Shown piece after piece: positions 1 through 8,771 of a stretch of 64,000 bases of DNA. The stretch's first letter is position 1. Each line of letters begins with the position of its first letter. The position numbers were made by a program, and so were the translations under genes. The notes below the pieces were generated by a model. The model saw only the letters and a list, made by a program, of their open reading frames with translations. It did not search any database and was not told where the DNA came from. Location: assembly GCA_041399065.1 (NCBI GenBank), contig JAWKTN010000003.1, positions 868,001-932,000 on the forward strand, read 5' to 3'. This stretch comes from JAGQPD01 sp020426865 (GTDB lineage Bacteria; Planctomycetota; Planctomycetia; Pirellulales; Pirellulaceae).

Positions 1-126
1 CTTTGTGACCGCTAAAAATGAGGGTCGCGTTTCTGGCCGCCTCTCCCAGACCCTCACAATTGTGAGGGTCTGGGAGAGGCGAGGCGATCGGACGCACCCT
101 AATTTTTAGCTGTCACAAAGCACTAG
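1..126. mobile_element. Palindromic MITE-like element, copy 1 (left tip cut by window edge)
   Basis: The stretch is an almost complete inverted repeat. Its outer arms begin CTTTGTGAC and end GTCACAAAG, and the core at 38-81 is a perfect 44-nt palindrome centred at 59/60. It is followed by CACTAG, matching the right tip of the second copy at 49074-49205. The two copies differ at only three positions (13, 98 and 107 of this copy) and lie in the same orientation. It has no coding capacity, so it would have to be moved by a transposase elsewhere. Calling it MITE-like is inference from two near-identical copies with terminal inverted repeats. Confidence 0.75.
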
Positions 127-300
127 TGTGGTATCCGAGCGATCTGGAAATGCTCTGCCGTTAGTCTCAATAGTCGGCCCAAAAAAGAACATGCCGTCCC
201 CTTGGTAGATGCCTGGGAGACCGGTCTGGTACGAATTGGTGAAATCTGCTGCCATGGGTTGGAGTAGTAAAGGGCGAGACATAGAACGAGGAGTTGGGTG

Positions 301-2211
301 ATGCGAAAGAAGTTGTCTGCGGGGTGGTGGTTCGCGGTAATCTTGTTGGTGGCCTACCAGGGGGCATCGGCCCAGTCGTTACCGTGGTGGGTTGACAGCG
401 TTGAGGTTGCCGGTCCGTCGCCGGGCGGATTGGCGTCGGTAACGTTAAGTGGCACGTGGATCGACACCTGCATACCAACGACAATTGGCCATACCGTGAC
501 GGGCAACGTGATTGACCTGTTGGTAACTCAACCGGGCCTAAACGTTGGCTGCGGTGATGCGCTGACTCCGTGGACGTTGACGGAGGAGGTGGGGCCGATT
601 GGCGAAACGGCCTTTACAATCCAGGGGACATTGGTATCGGTGGATCCGGCCAATCGGGACGTACGGCAGACGGTAAGTGGTCCCGATCTATTGTATGCCT
701 ACCCGCCGCCGAAGCGAGCGGAGTTCACGGGGGTGGGAGATTTTGGCGACGGCGCCTACGTTAGCCGTGCCTCCGATGTGTCATCGGATGGCCGAGTGGT
801 AGCGGGAAGCGTGGAATTGAAACCGGGTGCGGCGGGCTTCATTACGCGACAGGCGACGGTTTGGTCGCCGTCGACGGGGCTGGTGGGCATTGGTTTATTG
901 GCAGGTGGGATCCCCGGTGGCAGTGCGGGCTTGGGCATTTCGGCGGACGGCAATTGGGTGGTCGGGCAATCGACGGCAGCGAACGCCTTTGGACAAGGAG
1001 CAGCCTTCCGCTGGTCGCTCGGTAGCGGGATGCATAACCTGGGCGAGTTGGTCGAGACCTCGGAAGTGCGGGCGGAGGCGACATCCCGGAATGGACAAGT
1101 GGCGGTTGGCGTCAATGAGTTCTACCCGCCTGGGCTGCCTGGTTACATTCACCGAGCGGCATTTCGGTGGACCGAATCGCAAGGAATGCAGGACCTGGGA
1201 CATGTTTACGAGGGCGGTTTCAGTGCTGCTCGCGACGTCAGCAGTGACGGCAATAGGGTTGTCGGATACAGCGGTCCGCAGCGACCGGAAGACGATTCGC
1301 AGAAATCGGCGACGATTCGCGAGCCATTTCTGTGGGCGGCAGGTGATGGTATGAAAGGGTTGGGGCATCTGCCCTTTATCTTGCCTGCCATCGCTGGGAT
1401 TACCTTTGATTCCGTCGCCAACGCGATCTCCGCGGACGGCCAATTTGTCGTCGGCACCAGTGCGGCCTTTTCGCCCGCTGGGGACAAGATCATTGAGCAC
1501 GCGTTTCGCTGGGACGAACGGACCGGCATGATCGATTTGGGTGAGATTCCATCGCCGTTCGCGATTGCGATTCCCGTCGAGGCTCGTGTCGAAGCCGTGG
1601 ACGTATCGGGCGACGGCGGAATCGTTGTCGGTATGCAGCAGTTTGAAGCAGTGCTCTCGGGTACGACCGACAAAATGGGAGACCCGTTTGCCGTGATCTG
1701 GGACAAAGTGCATGGGTTGCGTCGGCTTGAGGATGTGTTGCGTTACGACTATGGATTGGGTGCCGATGGATCGTTGGACGGTTGGCAATTGGGCGAAGTG
1801 GCGGCGATCTCCGATGACGGGACGACGATTGTCGGGACGGGAGTCAACTCGCAAGGGGAGCAAGAGGCATGGCGTGCGGTTCTATGGACGACGGATCACG
1901 CACCGGGCGATGCGGATTTTGACGGGGACGTGGATGACGCGGACTATGCGACACTTATGAGTCATATTGGGATGGGGGGCACCGGTGAGACGACCTATTG
2001 GTCGATGGGGGATTTTGACCGCGACGGCCGGATCGACTACCGCGATTTTCGGTTGCTCAAAGCGAACTATCAGGGGAGCAGCGAGTTGGTATTTGTACCG
2101 GAACCGGCTACGATGACGATGTTGGCGGTATGGATCGGGTGCGTATTAGTCGGTCCGCTTCGGCCTTCTCTCCGTCATCGTCCTGGTGTGCGCCAAACGA
2201 GGGCCGACTGA
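301..2211 (+). CDS. Secreted HAF-repeat protein with dockerin-like segment and PEP-CTERM anchor
   Basis: A 636-aa exported protein. The N-terminus is a signal peptide (MRKK, hydrophobic stretch, cleavage near GASAQ). The body carries at least five repeats of the form AFRW...GMxxLG (for example AAFRWTESQGMQDLGHV and HAFRWDERTGMIDLG), the signature of the extracellular HAF repeat family. Residues about 530-595 hold two EF-hand-like loops (GDADFDGDVDDADY, GDFDRDGRIDYRDF) like dockerin type I. The C-terminus is VPEPAT, a hydrophobic helix and basic residues, that is, a PEP-CTERM sorting signal. ATG at 301 is preferred over GTG at 298 because GAGGAG (288-293) is 7 nt upstream. No exosortase gene lies in the window. 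The role is unknown, probably surface or matrix. Confidence 0.88.
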   Translation: MRKKLSAGWWFAVILLVAYQGASAQSLPWWVDSVEVAGPSPGGLASVTLSGTWIDTCIPTTIGHTVTGNVIDLLVTQPGLNVGCGDALTPWTLTEEVGPIGETAFTIQGTLVSVDPANRDVRQTVSGPDLLYAYPPPKRAEFTGVGDFGDGAYVSRASDVSSDGRVVAGSVELKPGAAGFITRQATVWSPSTGLVGIGLLAGGIPGGSAGLGISADGNWVVGQSTAANAFGQGAAFRWSLGSGMHNLGELVETSEVRAEATSRNGQVAVGVNEFYPPGLPGYIHRAAFRWTESQGMQDLGHVYEGGFSAARDVSSDGNRVVGYSGPQRPEDDSQKSATIREPFLWAAGDGMKGLGHLPFILPAIAGITFDSVANAISADGQFVVGTSAAFSPAGDKIIEHAFRWDERTGMIDLGEIPSPFAIAIPVEARVEAVDVSGDGGIVVGMQQFEAVLSGTTDKMGDPFAVIWDKVHGLRRLEDVLRYDYGLGADGSLDGWQLGEVAAISDDGTTIVGTGVNSQGEQEAWRAVLWTTDHAPGDADFDGDVDDADYATLMSHIGMGGTGETTYWSMGDFDRDGRIDYRDFRLLKANYQGSSELVFVPEPATMTMLAVWIGCVLVGPLRPSLRHRPGVRQTRAD

Positions 2212-2254
2212 GCCGTCCTCGTCGCTTGGCGCGGGATGACCCAACGCCGATTAC

Positions 2255-3721
2255 TTACGCAATCTCCGGAACCACAAACGGAGCTCGGTATTGCCGCTTC
2301 AAGTACCCGTTGGCTTCGTCCGCGTGTTGACCGACAAACCGTTCGGTGGCCGCGTCCATCTCCAGGATGGAGCTCATCTGGATGCCATCGGAATTCAAGG
2401 CTAACCCGTACGGAGCCAGACCGTGTTTCGTTTCTGACAACAAGTTGTCCCACAATTCCTGTCCAGCTCCCAGGTCAATATTCTGTTGGCCGTCATATGG
2501 TTGGCCGGCACGGAAGGCGATGTTGGCCAGGTTACACCAACCGGTGGTGTCGTTGCCAATCTGGACTTCGGCATTGAGGATCGAGCGGTCGCGACTGCGC
2601 ACGGCATCGATAAAATTTTGCTGGTGGTATCCCATACCTCCCGACCCACGAAACTTCTTGATGACGGTTCCATTTCGGTCGTAAGCCACGGCTGAACCCC
2701 GTTGCCCTTCCAATCGCCCCCCCTCGCAATAGGCAATGTAACCACTGCCAGGTGCCGGATGAGGTGGTGACTTGCGACTTCCGGGCTCGGCAGGCAGATT
2801 CGACAAGCCAATGACAACTGGAATTATGCCCGTATCGAAATAAACGAAATGGATGTTGGGAGATTCGCCGGCATCGTCCCAAACAACTCGGCCACCGCCC
2901 CCCAGAATACGTTTGGGCAGTGCGACTTTGTCAAGCAACACATTATTGCGGAGGTCGTCGAGTACATGAACGCCCCAATTGCCCATTTCACCCGAGCCGG
3001 TATTCCAATCCCAATGCCAATCGTATTGCAGCTTACTACGGAAGATCGGCTTCTCTTGTGCCGGTCCGAGCCACAGGTTCATATCGACTTCTTTTGGATC
3101 GATCAACAGCGGGGTGGTCCGTTTGCCAATTTCCTCTCGGATGCCGTAGCGATTGACCCGTGCACTGACGATTTCGCCGAGCGCTTTATCTTCGTGCAAG
3201 AACTTCTTGATCTCGGCCTGCATGGGATCGGAACGCTGCTGCGTACCAAGCTGACAGATCTTATCGTACTTCCTCGCAGCAGCGACAGCCTGGCGTCCTT
3301 CCCATTGCGAGTGAGACAGCGGTTTCTCGACATAAACGTCCTTGCCTGCCTGCATCGCCCAGATCGCCGCCAGACAATGCCAATGGTTGCAGGTGGCGAC
3401 GACCACGGCGTCGACGTTGTTCATTTCCAGGAGAATGCGGACGTCGCTCACCGCTTCCGCCTCGGGAAACCGCTTCTTGGCATTGGCCAATCGCTGTTGG
3501 TCGGGATCGCACAGGGCGACGGTGCGAACGCCCTCGAGCTTGCCGAACGCCCCCATCAATTCCCCTGCGCGGCCCCCGCAACTGATAAACCCCAGCCCGA
3601 TTTCACTGTTAGCATCGGCCGCGCGCGCCGATTTCCTGGCTCCCACCGCGGTTGCTGCACCAAGAGTAGCCCCGGCACAAACCCCGGACTTTAAGAATTG
3701 GCGACGGTCCTGACGACTCAT
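2255..3721 (-). CDS. Tat-exported Gfo/Idh/MocA family oxidoreductase
   Basis: A 488-aa NAD(P)-dependent oxidoreductase of the Gfo/Idh/MocA family, probably acting on a sugar or cyclitol outside the cytoplasmic membrane. The N-terminus has a twin-arginine signal (DRRQFLKSG, then an Ala-rich h-region). A Rossmann motif follows (GLGFISCGGRAGELMG), and the family lysine motif EKPLS lies near residue 132. The long C-terminal half includes typical planctomycete signatures such as NTGSGEMGNWGVH. It is convergent with the HAF gene, with a 43-bp spacer. Substrate cannot be told from sequence. Confidence 0.9.
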   Translation of the reverse strand: MSRQDRRQFLKSGVCAGATLGAATAVGARKSARAADANSEIGLGFISCGGRAGELMGAFGKLEGVRTVALCDPDQQRLANAKKRFPEAEAVSDVRILLEMNNVDAVVVATCNHWHCLAAIWAMQAGKDVYVEKPLSHSQWEGRQAVAAARKYDKICQLGTQQRSDPMQAEIKKFLHEDKALGEIVSARVNRYGIREEIGKRTTPLLIDPKEVDMNLWLGPAQEKPIFRSKLQYDWHWDWNTGSGEMGNWGVHVLDDLRNNVLLDKVALPKRILGGGGRVVWDDAGESPNIHFVYFDTGIIPVVIGLSNLPAEPGSRKSPPHPAPGSGYIAYCEGGRLEGQRGSAVAYDRNGTVIKKFRGSGGMGYHQQNFIDAVRSRDRSILNAEVQIGNDTTGWCNLANIAFRAGQPYDGQQNIDLGAGQELWDNLLSETKHGLAPYGLALNSDGIQMSSILEMDAATERFVGQHADEANGYLKRQYRAPFVVPEIA

Positions 3722-3839
3722 ATCCTTGCTACTCCTACCTGGCTAAAGATGGTGGTGGCGTTGATGACGACCGCGATGTCTGCATGGCGAAACGCGGCTT
3801 GTGATTCGGCCGCGTTCCCCATCATACCAAAGACTTGCC

Positions 3840-5543
3840 TTATTGCTCAAATTCCTCCGCGAACGCTTTGGAGCCTAGCTTTTCGCCGGTGGCGTGTTCG
3901 GTCAGTTCGTTCCAGGACAGCGTGGCACCGGGGCCGAAGACCTTTTCGTTCATAAACGCACCGACTTGTGGATTGTCGGTGTAGATAGCTTGGGAGGGTT
4001 GATCGTCGTTGAGGACTTGGCGGGCGATGGCGGCATGTACCTGGCAGGCGAACAGTTCGCCCATCATGTAGTTGTGATAGTAGACTGGTGCGGACACGAT
4101 GTGGATCTTGCTGGCGTAGTCGGGGGCGTTGCGATTTTCGGGGGGAGTCAGCCCTTGGTAATCGTGGACGAGCCGCCACCAGAGGTCGTTCAGATCCTGT
4201 CCGGGGTTCTTGTACAATTCGATTTCGAATCGCAACATGACCTGGCACCAGCGAGAGAAGATCAGTAGCTTGTCGCTCCGCATTTGTGCGCCGGCAGCCG
4301 TGTAGGCTTGCGGATTGTCGATGGGCACGTCAAAGGCTTGGAGCCATTTTCCGTCGCTCGCAAAACGCTCGAACATCATGGCGACACCTTCGGTGCAGAG
4401 GATATGGGCGTCGGTTCTCAGAAGGTAGGGGAGCGCATCGGGAATATTCTTGCTGCTATAGACGGCATGTCCCAGCTCGTGCAACATGGTCCCCATCCAA
4501 TATTGATTGGAAACGATATTGGCCAGGACACGAACATCACCTTGGCGGTCGATATCGGTGCAAAAGGCGTGTGGGCTTTTGCCTGGTTTTTCGAAGAGAT
4601 CGCTTCGTCGGATGACATCGTCGATCGGCAGGTTGATCCCGCGATAGAACCGCTGACAGATGTTGACGATATCCTGGTCCTTCAAGGGTCCGTCGAGGTC
4701 GACGTCATAGACTTTCGGCGCTTCCTGGAAGAACGGATCATGATAGTGCCAGGGGCGCAGTTCATCGACGGTGATCTTGTAGGATTGCGCGAGTTTTTCA
4801 TCAATGCGAGCTTTGGCTTTAGCGAAGGGTTCGCGTGTCAGTCCGTCAAGTTCATCGAACAGGGCGACGAGGTCGGCCTGTTTTTGTTCGCTTAGTTCGC
4901 ATTGCATGACGTGAAAATCTTCGAAGCCCAGTTGCCGGGCGGCTTCATTGCGGAGGAACACCAATTCCCGCAGTTCTTTTTCGACGGCCGCGCCGACCCC
5001 TTTCGATGCTTCCCAGATGCGCTTACGTTCATCGGAGTCGGAGGACTTGCCAAGGATGTCGCGGACTTGGCTATCGGTCAGTGATTGTTCTCCGACTTGA
5101 GCTCGATAGACGTTGAAGATTTTTTCGATCGCGTTGGCCTTTGCGGCCATCCGCTTTAGCAAATCGGGAGGGACTTGTTTACCGAGGTGGCGTAAGTAGA
5201 GGATCCGAATTTGCCGTGCCGACAACGGGTCGCCGATTTCACCGGCGTGGATTTCTTTTAGTCTGGCGAATCGTTCAGGGGAGCTTAGGGCTTCGTCGAG
5301 TTTGTTTTCGGCTGCTTCCTTGGCGGCGTACGCTTCATCGCTGCCGGTGGTATTGGCGTCCCACCAGGCCTTATTGGTGGCAATTTCCAATGGGCGAATA
5401 TTCAATTCGTAGTCTTCGATAAACGCACGTGCGGCGGCCGTGGTGTCGGCGGCCGTGCTGGGTCGAGTCATCGTAGAGATTACCGTGGCCGTCAGAATCA
5501 GGTTGAGGGCACAAAAAGACGTAACACTACTTGGGTGTGTCAT
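3840..5543 (-). CDS. M2-family peptidyl-dipeptidase (ACE-like), secreted
   Basis: A 567-aa zinc metallopeptidase of the M2 (angiotensin-converting enzyme) family. A hydrophobic N-terminal export signal (about residues 8-32) precedes a helical domain. The zinc site is HELGH at about residues 352-356, with the third ligand Glu in CTEGVAMMFE about 24 residues later. The length matches single-domain bacterial ACE homologues. It probably removes dipeptides from peptide C-termini in the periplasm. Its start overlaps the end of the upstream 191-aa secreted protein by 17 bp, so the two are probably co-transcribed and translationally coupled. Confidence 0.88.
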   Translation of the reverse strand: MTHPSSVTSFCALNLILTATVISTMTRPSTAADTTAAARAFIEDYELNIRPLEIATNKAWWDANTTGSDEAYAAKEAAENKLDEALSSPERFARLKEIHAGEIGDPLSARQIRILYLRHLGKQVPPDLLKRMAAKANAIEKIFNVYRAQVGEQSLTDSQVRDILGKSSDSDERKRIWEASKGVGAAVEKELRELVFLRNEAARQLGFEDFHVMQCELSEQKQADLVALFDELDGLTREPFAKAKARIDEKLAQSYKITVDELRPWHYHDPFFQEAPKVYDVDLDGPLKDQDIVNICQRFYRGINLPIDDVIRRSDLFEKPGKSPHAFCTDIDRQGDVRVLANIVSNQYWMGTMLHELGHAVYSSKNIPDALPYLLRTDAHILCTEGVAMMFERFASDGKWLQAFDVPIDNPQAYTAAGAQMRSDKLLIFSRWCQVMLRFEIELYKNPGQDLNDLWWRLVHDYQGLTPPENRNAPDYASKIHIVSAPVYYHNYMMGELFACQVHAAIARQVLNDDQPSQAIYTDNPQVGAFMNEKVFGPGATLSWNELTEHATGEKLGSKAFAEEFEQ

Positions 5544-6102
5544 TGTTGGTATTCCGTTTCGCCAGTTCTAGCAATGCGAAGCTTTCCATCACTTTAGTCG
5601 TTTGGTCGGCGTCAACGAAATCGGGTTTGCCGACGGCCATGATTTGATAGAGCCGAGTGCCGACGAGGAACAGGCGACACCGCGCGACGCCGCCTGCCGC
5701 CGGAATAGGGACGACAAATTCGCGTCCTTCGATGTTGTCACCGAGCTTGACTTTCGTTTCGCTCTTGATGTCGCCGCCGAAGGCTTTTTTCAAGCCCGCG
5801 CCGGCGGCCGTGTAGGCTTGGTTGACTCGTTCGGCCGAGGCCGATTTCAAATTCGGGTTATCTTGGTAGGATGCGATGTAGGCGCCGTCGGCGGTCCCGA
5901 CGACGTACTGCTTTTGCAAGGTGCGGATGCCGTCGGTATTGGGAATTTCTGATTCAGACTCCTGCGGTGCACCGGGAAACGAAATCTGGAACCCACCCTC
6001 GGTCGATTCGAATGATTGCAGTTGTGCCGCACAAAGCTCACTGTTGGCAAACAGCAGCGAGATCATTGCCAGCAGCAGCGCCGACGCAATGCGATACAGC
6101 AT
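5527..6102 (-). CDS. Small secreted protein of unknown function
   Basis: A 191-aa protein with a clear signal peptide (MLYRIASALLLAMISLLFAN, cleavage near LCAAQ). The mature part opens with FESTEGGFQISFPGAP, a pattern seen in small secreted planctomycete proteins that resemble PsbP/DUF1795-like folds, but I cannot assign a family firmly. The ORF overlaps the M2 peptidase start by 17 bp, suggesting an operon of two exported proteins. No catalytic motif is visible. Confidence 0.75.
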   Translation of the reverse strand: MLYRIASALLLAMISLLFANSELCAAQLQSFESTEGGFQISFPGAPQESESEIPNTDGIRTLQKQYVVGTADGAYIASYQDNPNLKSASAERVNQAYTAAGAGLKKAFGGDIKSETKVKLGDNIEGREFVVPIPAAGGVARCRLFLVGTRLYQIMAVGKPDFVDADQTTKVMESFALLELAKRNTNNDTPK

Positions 6103-6114
6103 GGGAAACTCCCT

Positions 6115-6162
6115 GATACTATATGGTTCTAGGTATTGGATACTATATGGTTCTAGGTATTG
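6115..6162. repeat. 24-bp perfect tandem duplication
   Basis: The unit gatactatatggttctagg plus tattg occurs twice in perfect tandem (6115-6138, 6139-6162). It sits 3 bp beyond the stop codon of the GH2 gene (minus strand) and 12 bp upstream of the next start, so it belongs to a set of duplications at gene ends. Confidence 0.95.
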
Positions 6163-6165
6163 CGA

Positions 6166-8475
6166 TCATGGCTGGAACAGCTGGGAATGGATCTCCCGCA
6201 GTTCCGCGGCGGGGATTTTTGCGACGTTGCGGTCGTAGGTCAGCAAGCCGTTGATTTCCCCTTCGACGTCGGTGGTCTGGGTATAGACGCCAGCCGCGAT
6301 GCCTTTGTGGCGTAGTTCGTTGAGTAACCGAATCGATTCGCGATATCGCTGTTGGTATTCGGCGTTGTCTTTTGGCAGATTACCGTATCCCCAATTGCGG
6401 CGTGATGCATCCCAGAGATGGCCTGCGACGGGGAGACCATGTCCGCCAAACTCCCCCACGACCTTGATGAAGTCCTGATAGCGGATGGCTGAGAAGGGAA
6501 AGTCCGGGTGGGGATATTGGTGGTGATCGACCACATCGCCCACGGGCCAGAAGTTGCCACCGCTGGCGATATTCACGTTTCGCGATGGGTCGCGTTGCTG
6601 GATCCACTGGCCAACCTCCATCGTGCGATGCTGTCCCCAGGCTTCATTGAATGGGATCCACGTCACGATCGAGGGGTGGTTTTCCAGGGAGTCGACCATG
6701 GCGGCGAATTCCGTCAGGTATTGCTGATGATCGTTGTCGCTCCATTGTGCGTCCTGCGGGCTTTCGTCCAGACGACTCCAGCGTGGTCCGTTACCACCAC
6801 TTACCTGGTCTTGCCACAGCATCATCCCCAGTCGATCGCAGTGATAATAGTACCGACGTGGTTCGACTTTGATGTGTTTGCGGATCATGTTGAAGCCAGC
6901 GTCTTTGAGAAACTGGACGTCGTACGCCATCCCTGCGTCAGATGGTGGTGTCAATAAACCGTCAGGCCACCATCCTTGATCGAGCGTCCCCCAGTGAAAT
7001 AGGATGTTTCCATTCAACGTGAATCGCCAATGCCCGTTCTCATCCTGCACCTTGCCAACATCCCGAATGCCCGCATACGATTTGATTTCATCCAGTGCCT
7101 GGCCCTCTTTACTCACCAAGGTAATCGTCAGATCGTACAAGTGGGGGGATGAAGGCGACCATTTTTTGGCATCGGCGATGGCGAGTGTCACGTCAGCAAT
7201 TGGCCCGACGGCTTCGGCGACTTGCCGATCACCGTCCAGGGCTACGACTTTCAACTGATAGTCACCGCGATTGGCGTCTTCGTCCGACACGAGGCCGCGA
7301 AGGGAGATCGTTCCAGCTTTGGCGTCGGTGCTGATCTTGACATTTTGCAGGTAAGCAAGCGGCACCTGCTCGAGCCACACGGTCTGCCAAATCCCGGAAA
7401 CCTGGGTGTACCATATGCCTCGCGGCTTGAGGGTTTGCTTGCCGCGCAGTTGCATCTGCTCGGTGGCGTCGTCGACTCGCACGATCAGTTCGTTGCTGCC
7501 CTCGACGAGGACGTCGGTGATATCCAATTGGAAGGGGACGTTTCCGCCCTGATGCGAACCCACTTGGTGTCCGTTGACCCACACGCGACAGGCGTAGTCG
7601 ACCGCCTCGAAATTGAGCAGCGACCGTTGAGTACGATCCTTCGTCGCAGAAAATGTCCGGTGGTACCACAGGGCCTCATCGGGATCCAGCAAACGCTGCA
7701 CGCCGGAAAGCTTTGATTCAAGGCAGAACGGAACGAGAATCTTTCCATCCCATGGCGTAGGGATGCTCGATTCGTTTTTGGGGGCAACCGCGTAATCCCA
7801 CATGCCATTGAGATTCTGCCAGTTGCTGCGTACCATTTGCGGTCGTGGATATTCTCGCCAGGCATTGTCCGCCGTGACTTCCGCCCCCCACCGCGTGATC
7901 AATTCCGACTTGAAAGGAGTCGTCGGTCGGGGCGGTTGTGGGAGCTTGATCGCGTTTTCTGTGTCGACAACGTGCACGTCGATAAATTGGCCACCACCGG
8001 TCTGATGGCAATGCACGGCCAACGTGTTCTTGCCGGGTTTCAACACACCGCGGGCGTTGTCATCAAGCGGTAGCGTCTGATACTCCGTCGTGTAGCCATC
8101 CAACGACTTGACCTTCGCGCCGTTGATGTAGACTTCAACGTCTTCATCGTGGTGCAACAGCAGTCCAACCTTCGCGGGAACGGAGGACATTTCAAACTCG
8201 CGACGCAGCCAAATATCGTTGGTCGACCAGTTGGTACCGACGCGCGCACCTGGTGTTTCGGGGTCGCCGAATCCCCCCAGGCCCTGTTGCCATTTGGAGT
8301 CGTCGAATTGGGTTTGGAACCAGGTATCGCTCGGGGGTTGGGTAACATATCGCCAAGTCGGTTCGACAAACGTCGTTTCTTCCCCATGGGAGTATTGGGT
8401 AGCGGTACCACACAGCAAGGATTGGGCAACAGTCAAGGTAGCAACGCAACGCAGAAAAAGTCTTGGCATGGCCAT
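6166..8475 (-). CDS. Glycoside hydrolase family 2 protein, secreted
   Basis: A 769-aa beta-glycosidase of the GH2 clan (beta-galactosidase/glucuronidase/mannosidase-like). A signal peptide begins MAMPRLFLRCVATLTVAQ. A jelly-roll-like carbohydrate domain follows (TWRYVTQPPSDTWFQTQFDD), then the GH2 sugar-binding, Ig-like and TIM-barrel domains. The likely acid/base Glu is in IPFNEAWGQ (about residue 609) and the nucleophile in VVGEFGGHG (about residue 676). An upstream in-frame ATG at 8607 would add a non-signal-like extension. The start at 8475 is chosen because GGAG lies just ahead and the signal peptide becomes N-terminal. Substrate is unknown, perhaps an algal polysaccharide. Confidence 0.87.
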   Translation of the reverse strand: MAMPRLFLRCVATLTVAQSLLCGTATQYSHGEETTFVEPTWRYVTQPPSDTWFQTQFDDSKWQQGLGGFGDPETPGARVGTNWSTNDIWLRREFEMSSVPAKVGLLLHHDEDVEVYINGAKVKSLDGYTTEYQTLPLDDNARGVLKPGKNTLAVHCHQTGGGQFIDVHVVDTENAIKLPQPPRPTTPFKSELITRWGAEVTADNAWREYPRPQMVRSNWQNLNGMWDYAVAPKNESSIPTPWDGKILVPFCLESKLSGVQRLLDPDEALWYHRTFSATKDRTQRSLLNFEAVDYACRVWVNGHQVGSHQGGNVPFQLDITDVLVEGSNELIVRVDDATEQMQLRGKQTLKPRGIWYTQVSGIWQTVWLEQVPLAYLQNVKISTDAKAGTISLRGLVSDEDANRGDYQLKVVALDGDRQVAEAVGPIADVTLAIADAKKWSPSSPHLYDLTITLVSKEGQALDEIKSYAGIRDVGKVQDENGHWRFTLNGNILFHWGTLDQGWWPDGLLTPPSDAGMAYDVQFLKDAGFNMIRKHIKVEPRRYYYHCDRLGMMLWQDQVSGGNGPRWSRLDESPQDAQWSDNDHQQYLTEFAAMVDSLENHPSIVTWIPFNEAWGQHRTMEVGQWIQQRDPSRNVNIASGGNFWPVGDVVDHHQYPHPDFPFSAIRYQDFIKVVGEFGGHGLPVAGHLWDASRRNWGYGNLPKDNAEYQQRYRESIRLLNELRHKGIAAGVYTQTTDVEGEINGLLTYDRNVAKIPAAELREIHSQLFQP

Positions 8476-8730
8476 GTGCTCCACAGGCGGGACGATGCGA
8501 AGGTTCGCAGGATAGTTCAGGCAGGAATTCCTCACGGTCATTTCCGATCCAGAATATCTTACCACAGGGAATGGGCGGTGTGTGGAGCGTTGCTTGACGT
8601 CGACCAAGGATGGGCGAAGTGCGATTTGGGCCGCCGGAGAGTTCCGAGTGAAGGGGGGACTGGCGGTTCGAGGTTTGCAGTAGGTTCGCTCACGGACCGA
8701 TTATCTCACGGAGCCAGAGCGGCACGACGG

Positions 8731-8770
8731 GCAAGGTGACCAGTAGCATTGCAAAGTGACCAGTAGCATT
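8731..8770. repeat. 20-bp tandem duplication
   Basis: Two copies of gcaargtgaccagtagcatt (8731-8750, 8751-8770), differing at one base. The array ends 1 bp from the stop codon of the PilO-like gene (TAG at 8772-8774, minus strand). The rest of the 296-bp spacer 8476-8771 shows no gene I can support. Confidence 0.93.
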
Positions 8771-8771
8771 G

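Noticed and set aside
895..1863. A 322-aa frame on the minus strand within the HAF-repeat gene
   Set aside because: It lies antisense to a gene with clear HAF and PEP-CTERM features; long antisense frames are common in GC-rich DNA.
2849..3694. A 281-aa frame on the plus strand opposite the Gfo/Idh/MocA gene
   Set aside because: Antisense shadow of a gene with a Tat signal and family motifs; no independent evidence.
4284..4895. A 203-aa plus-strand frame opposite the M2 peptidase
   Set aside because: Antisense to an intact zinc peptidase; no domain seen.
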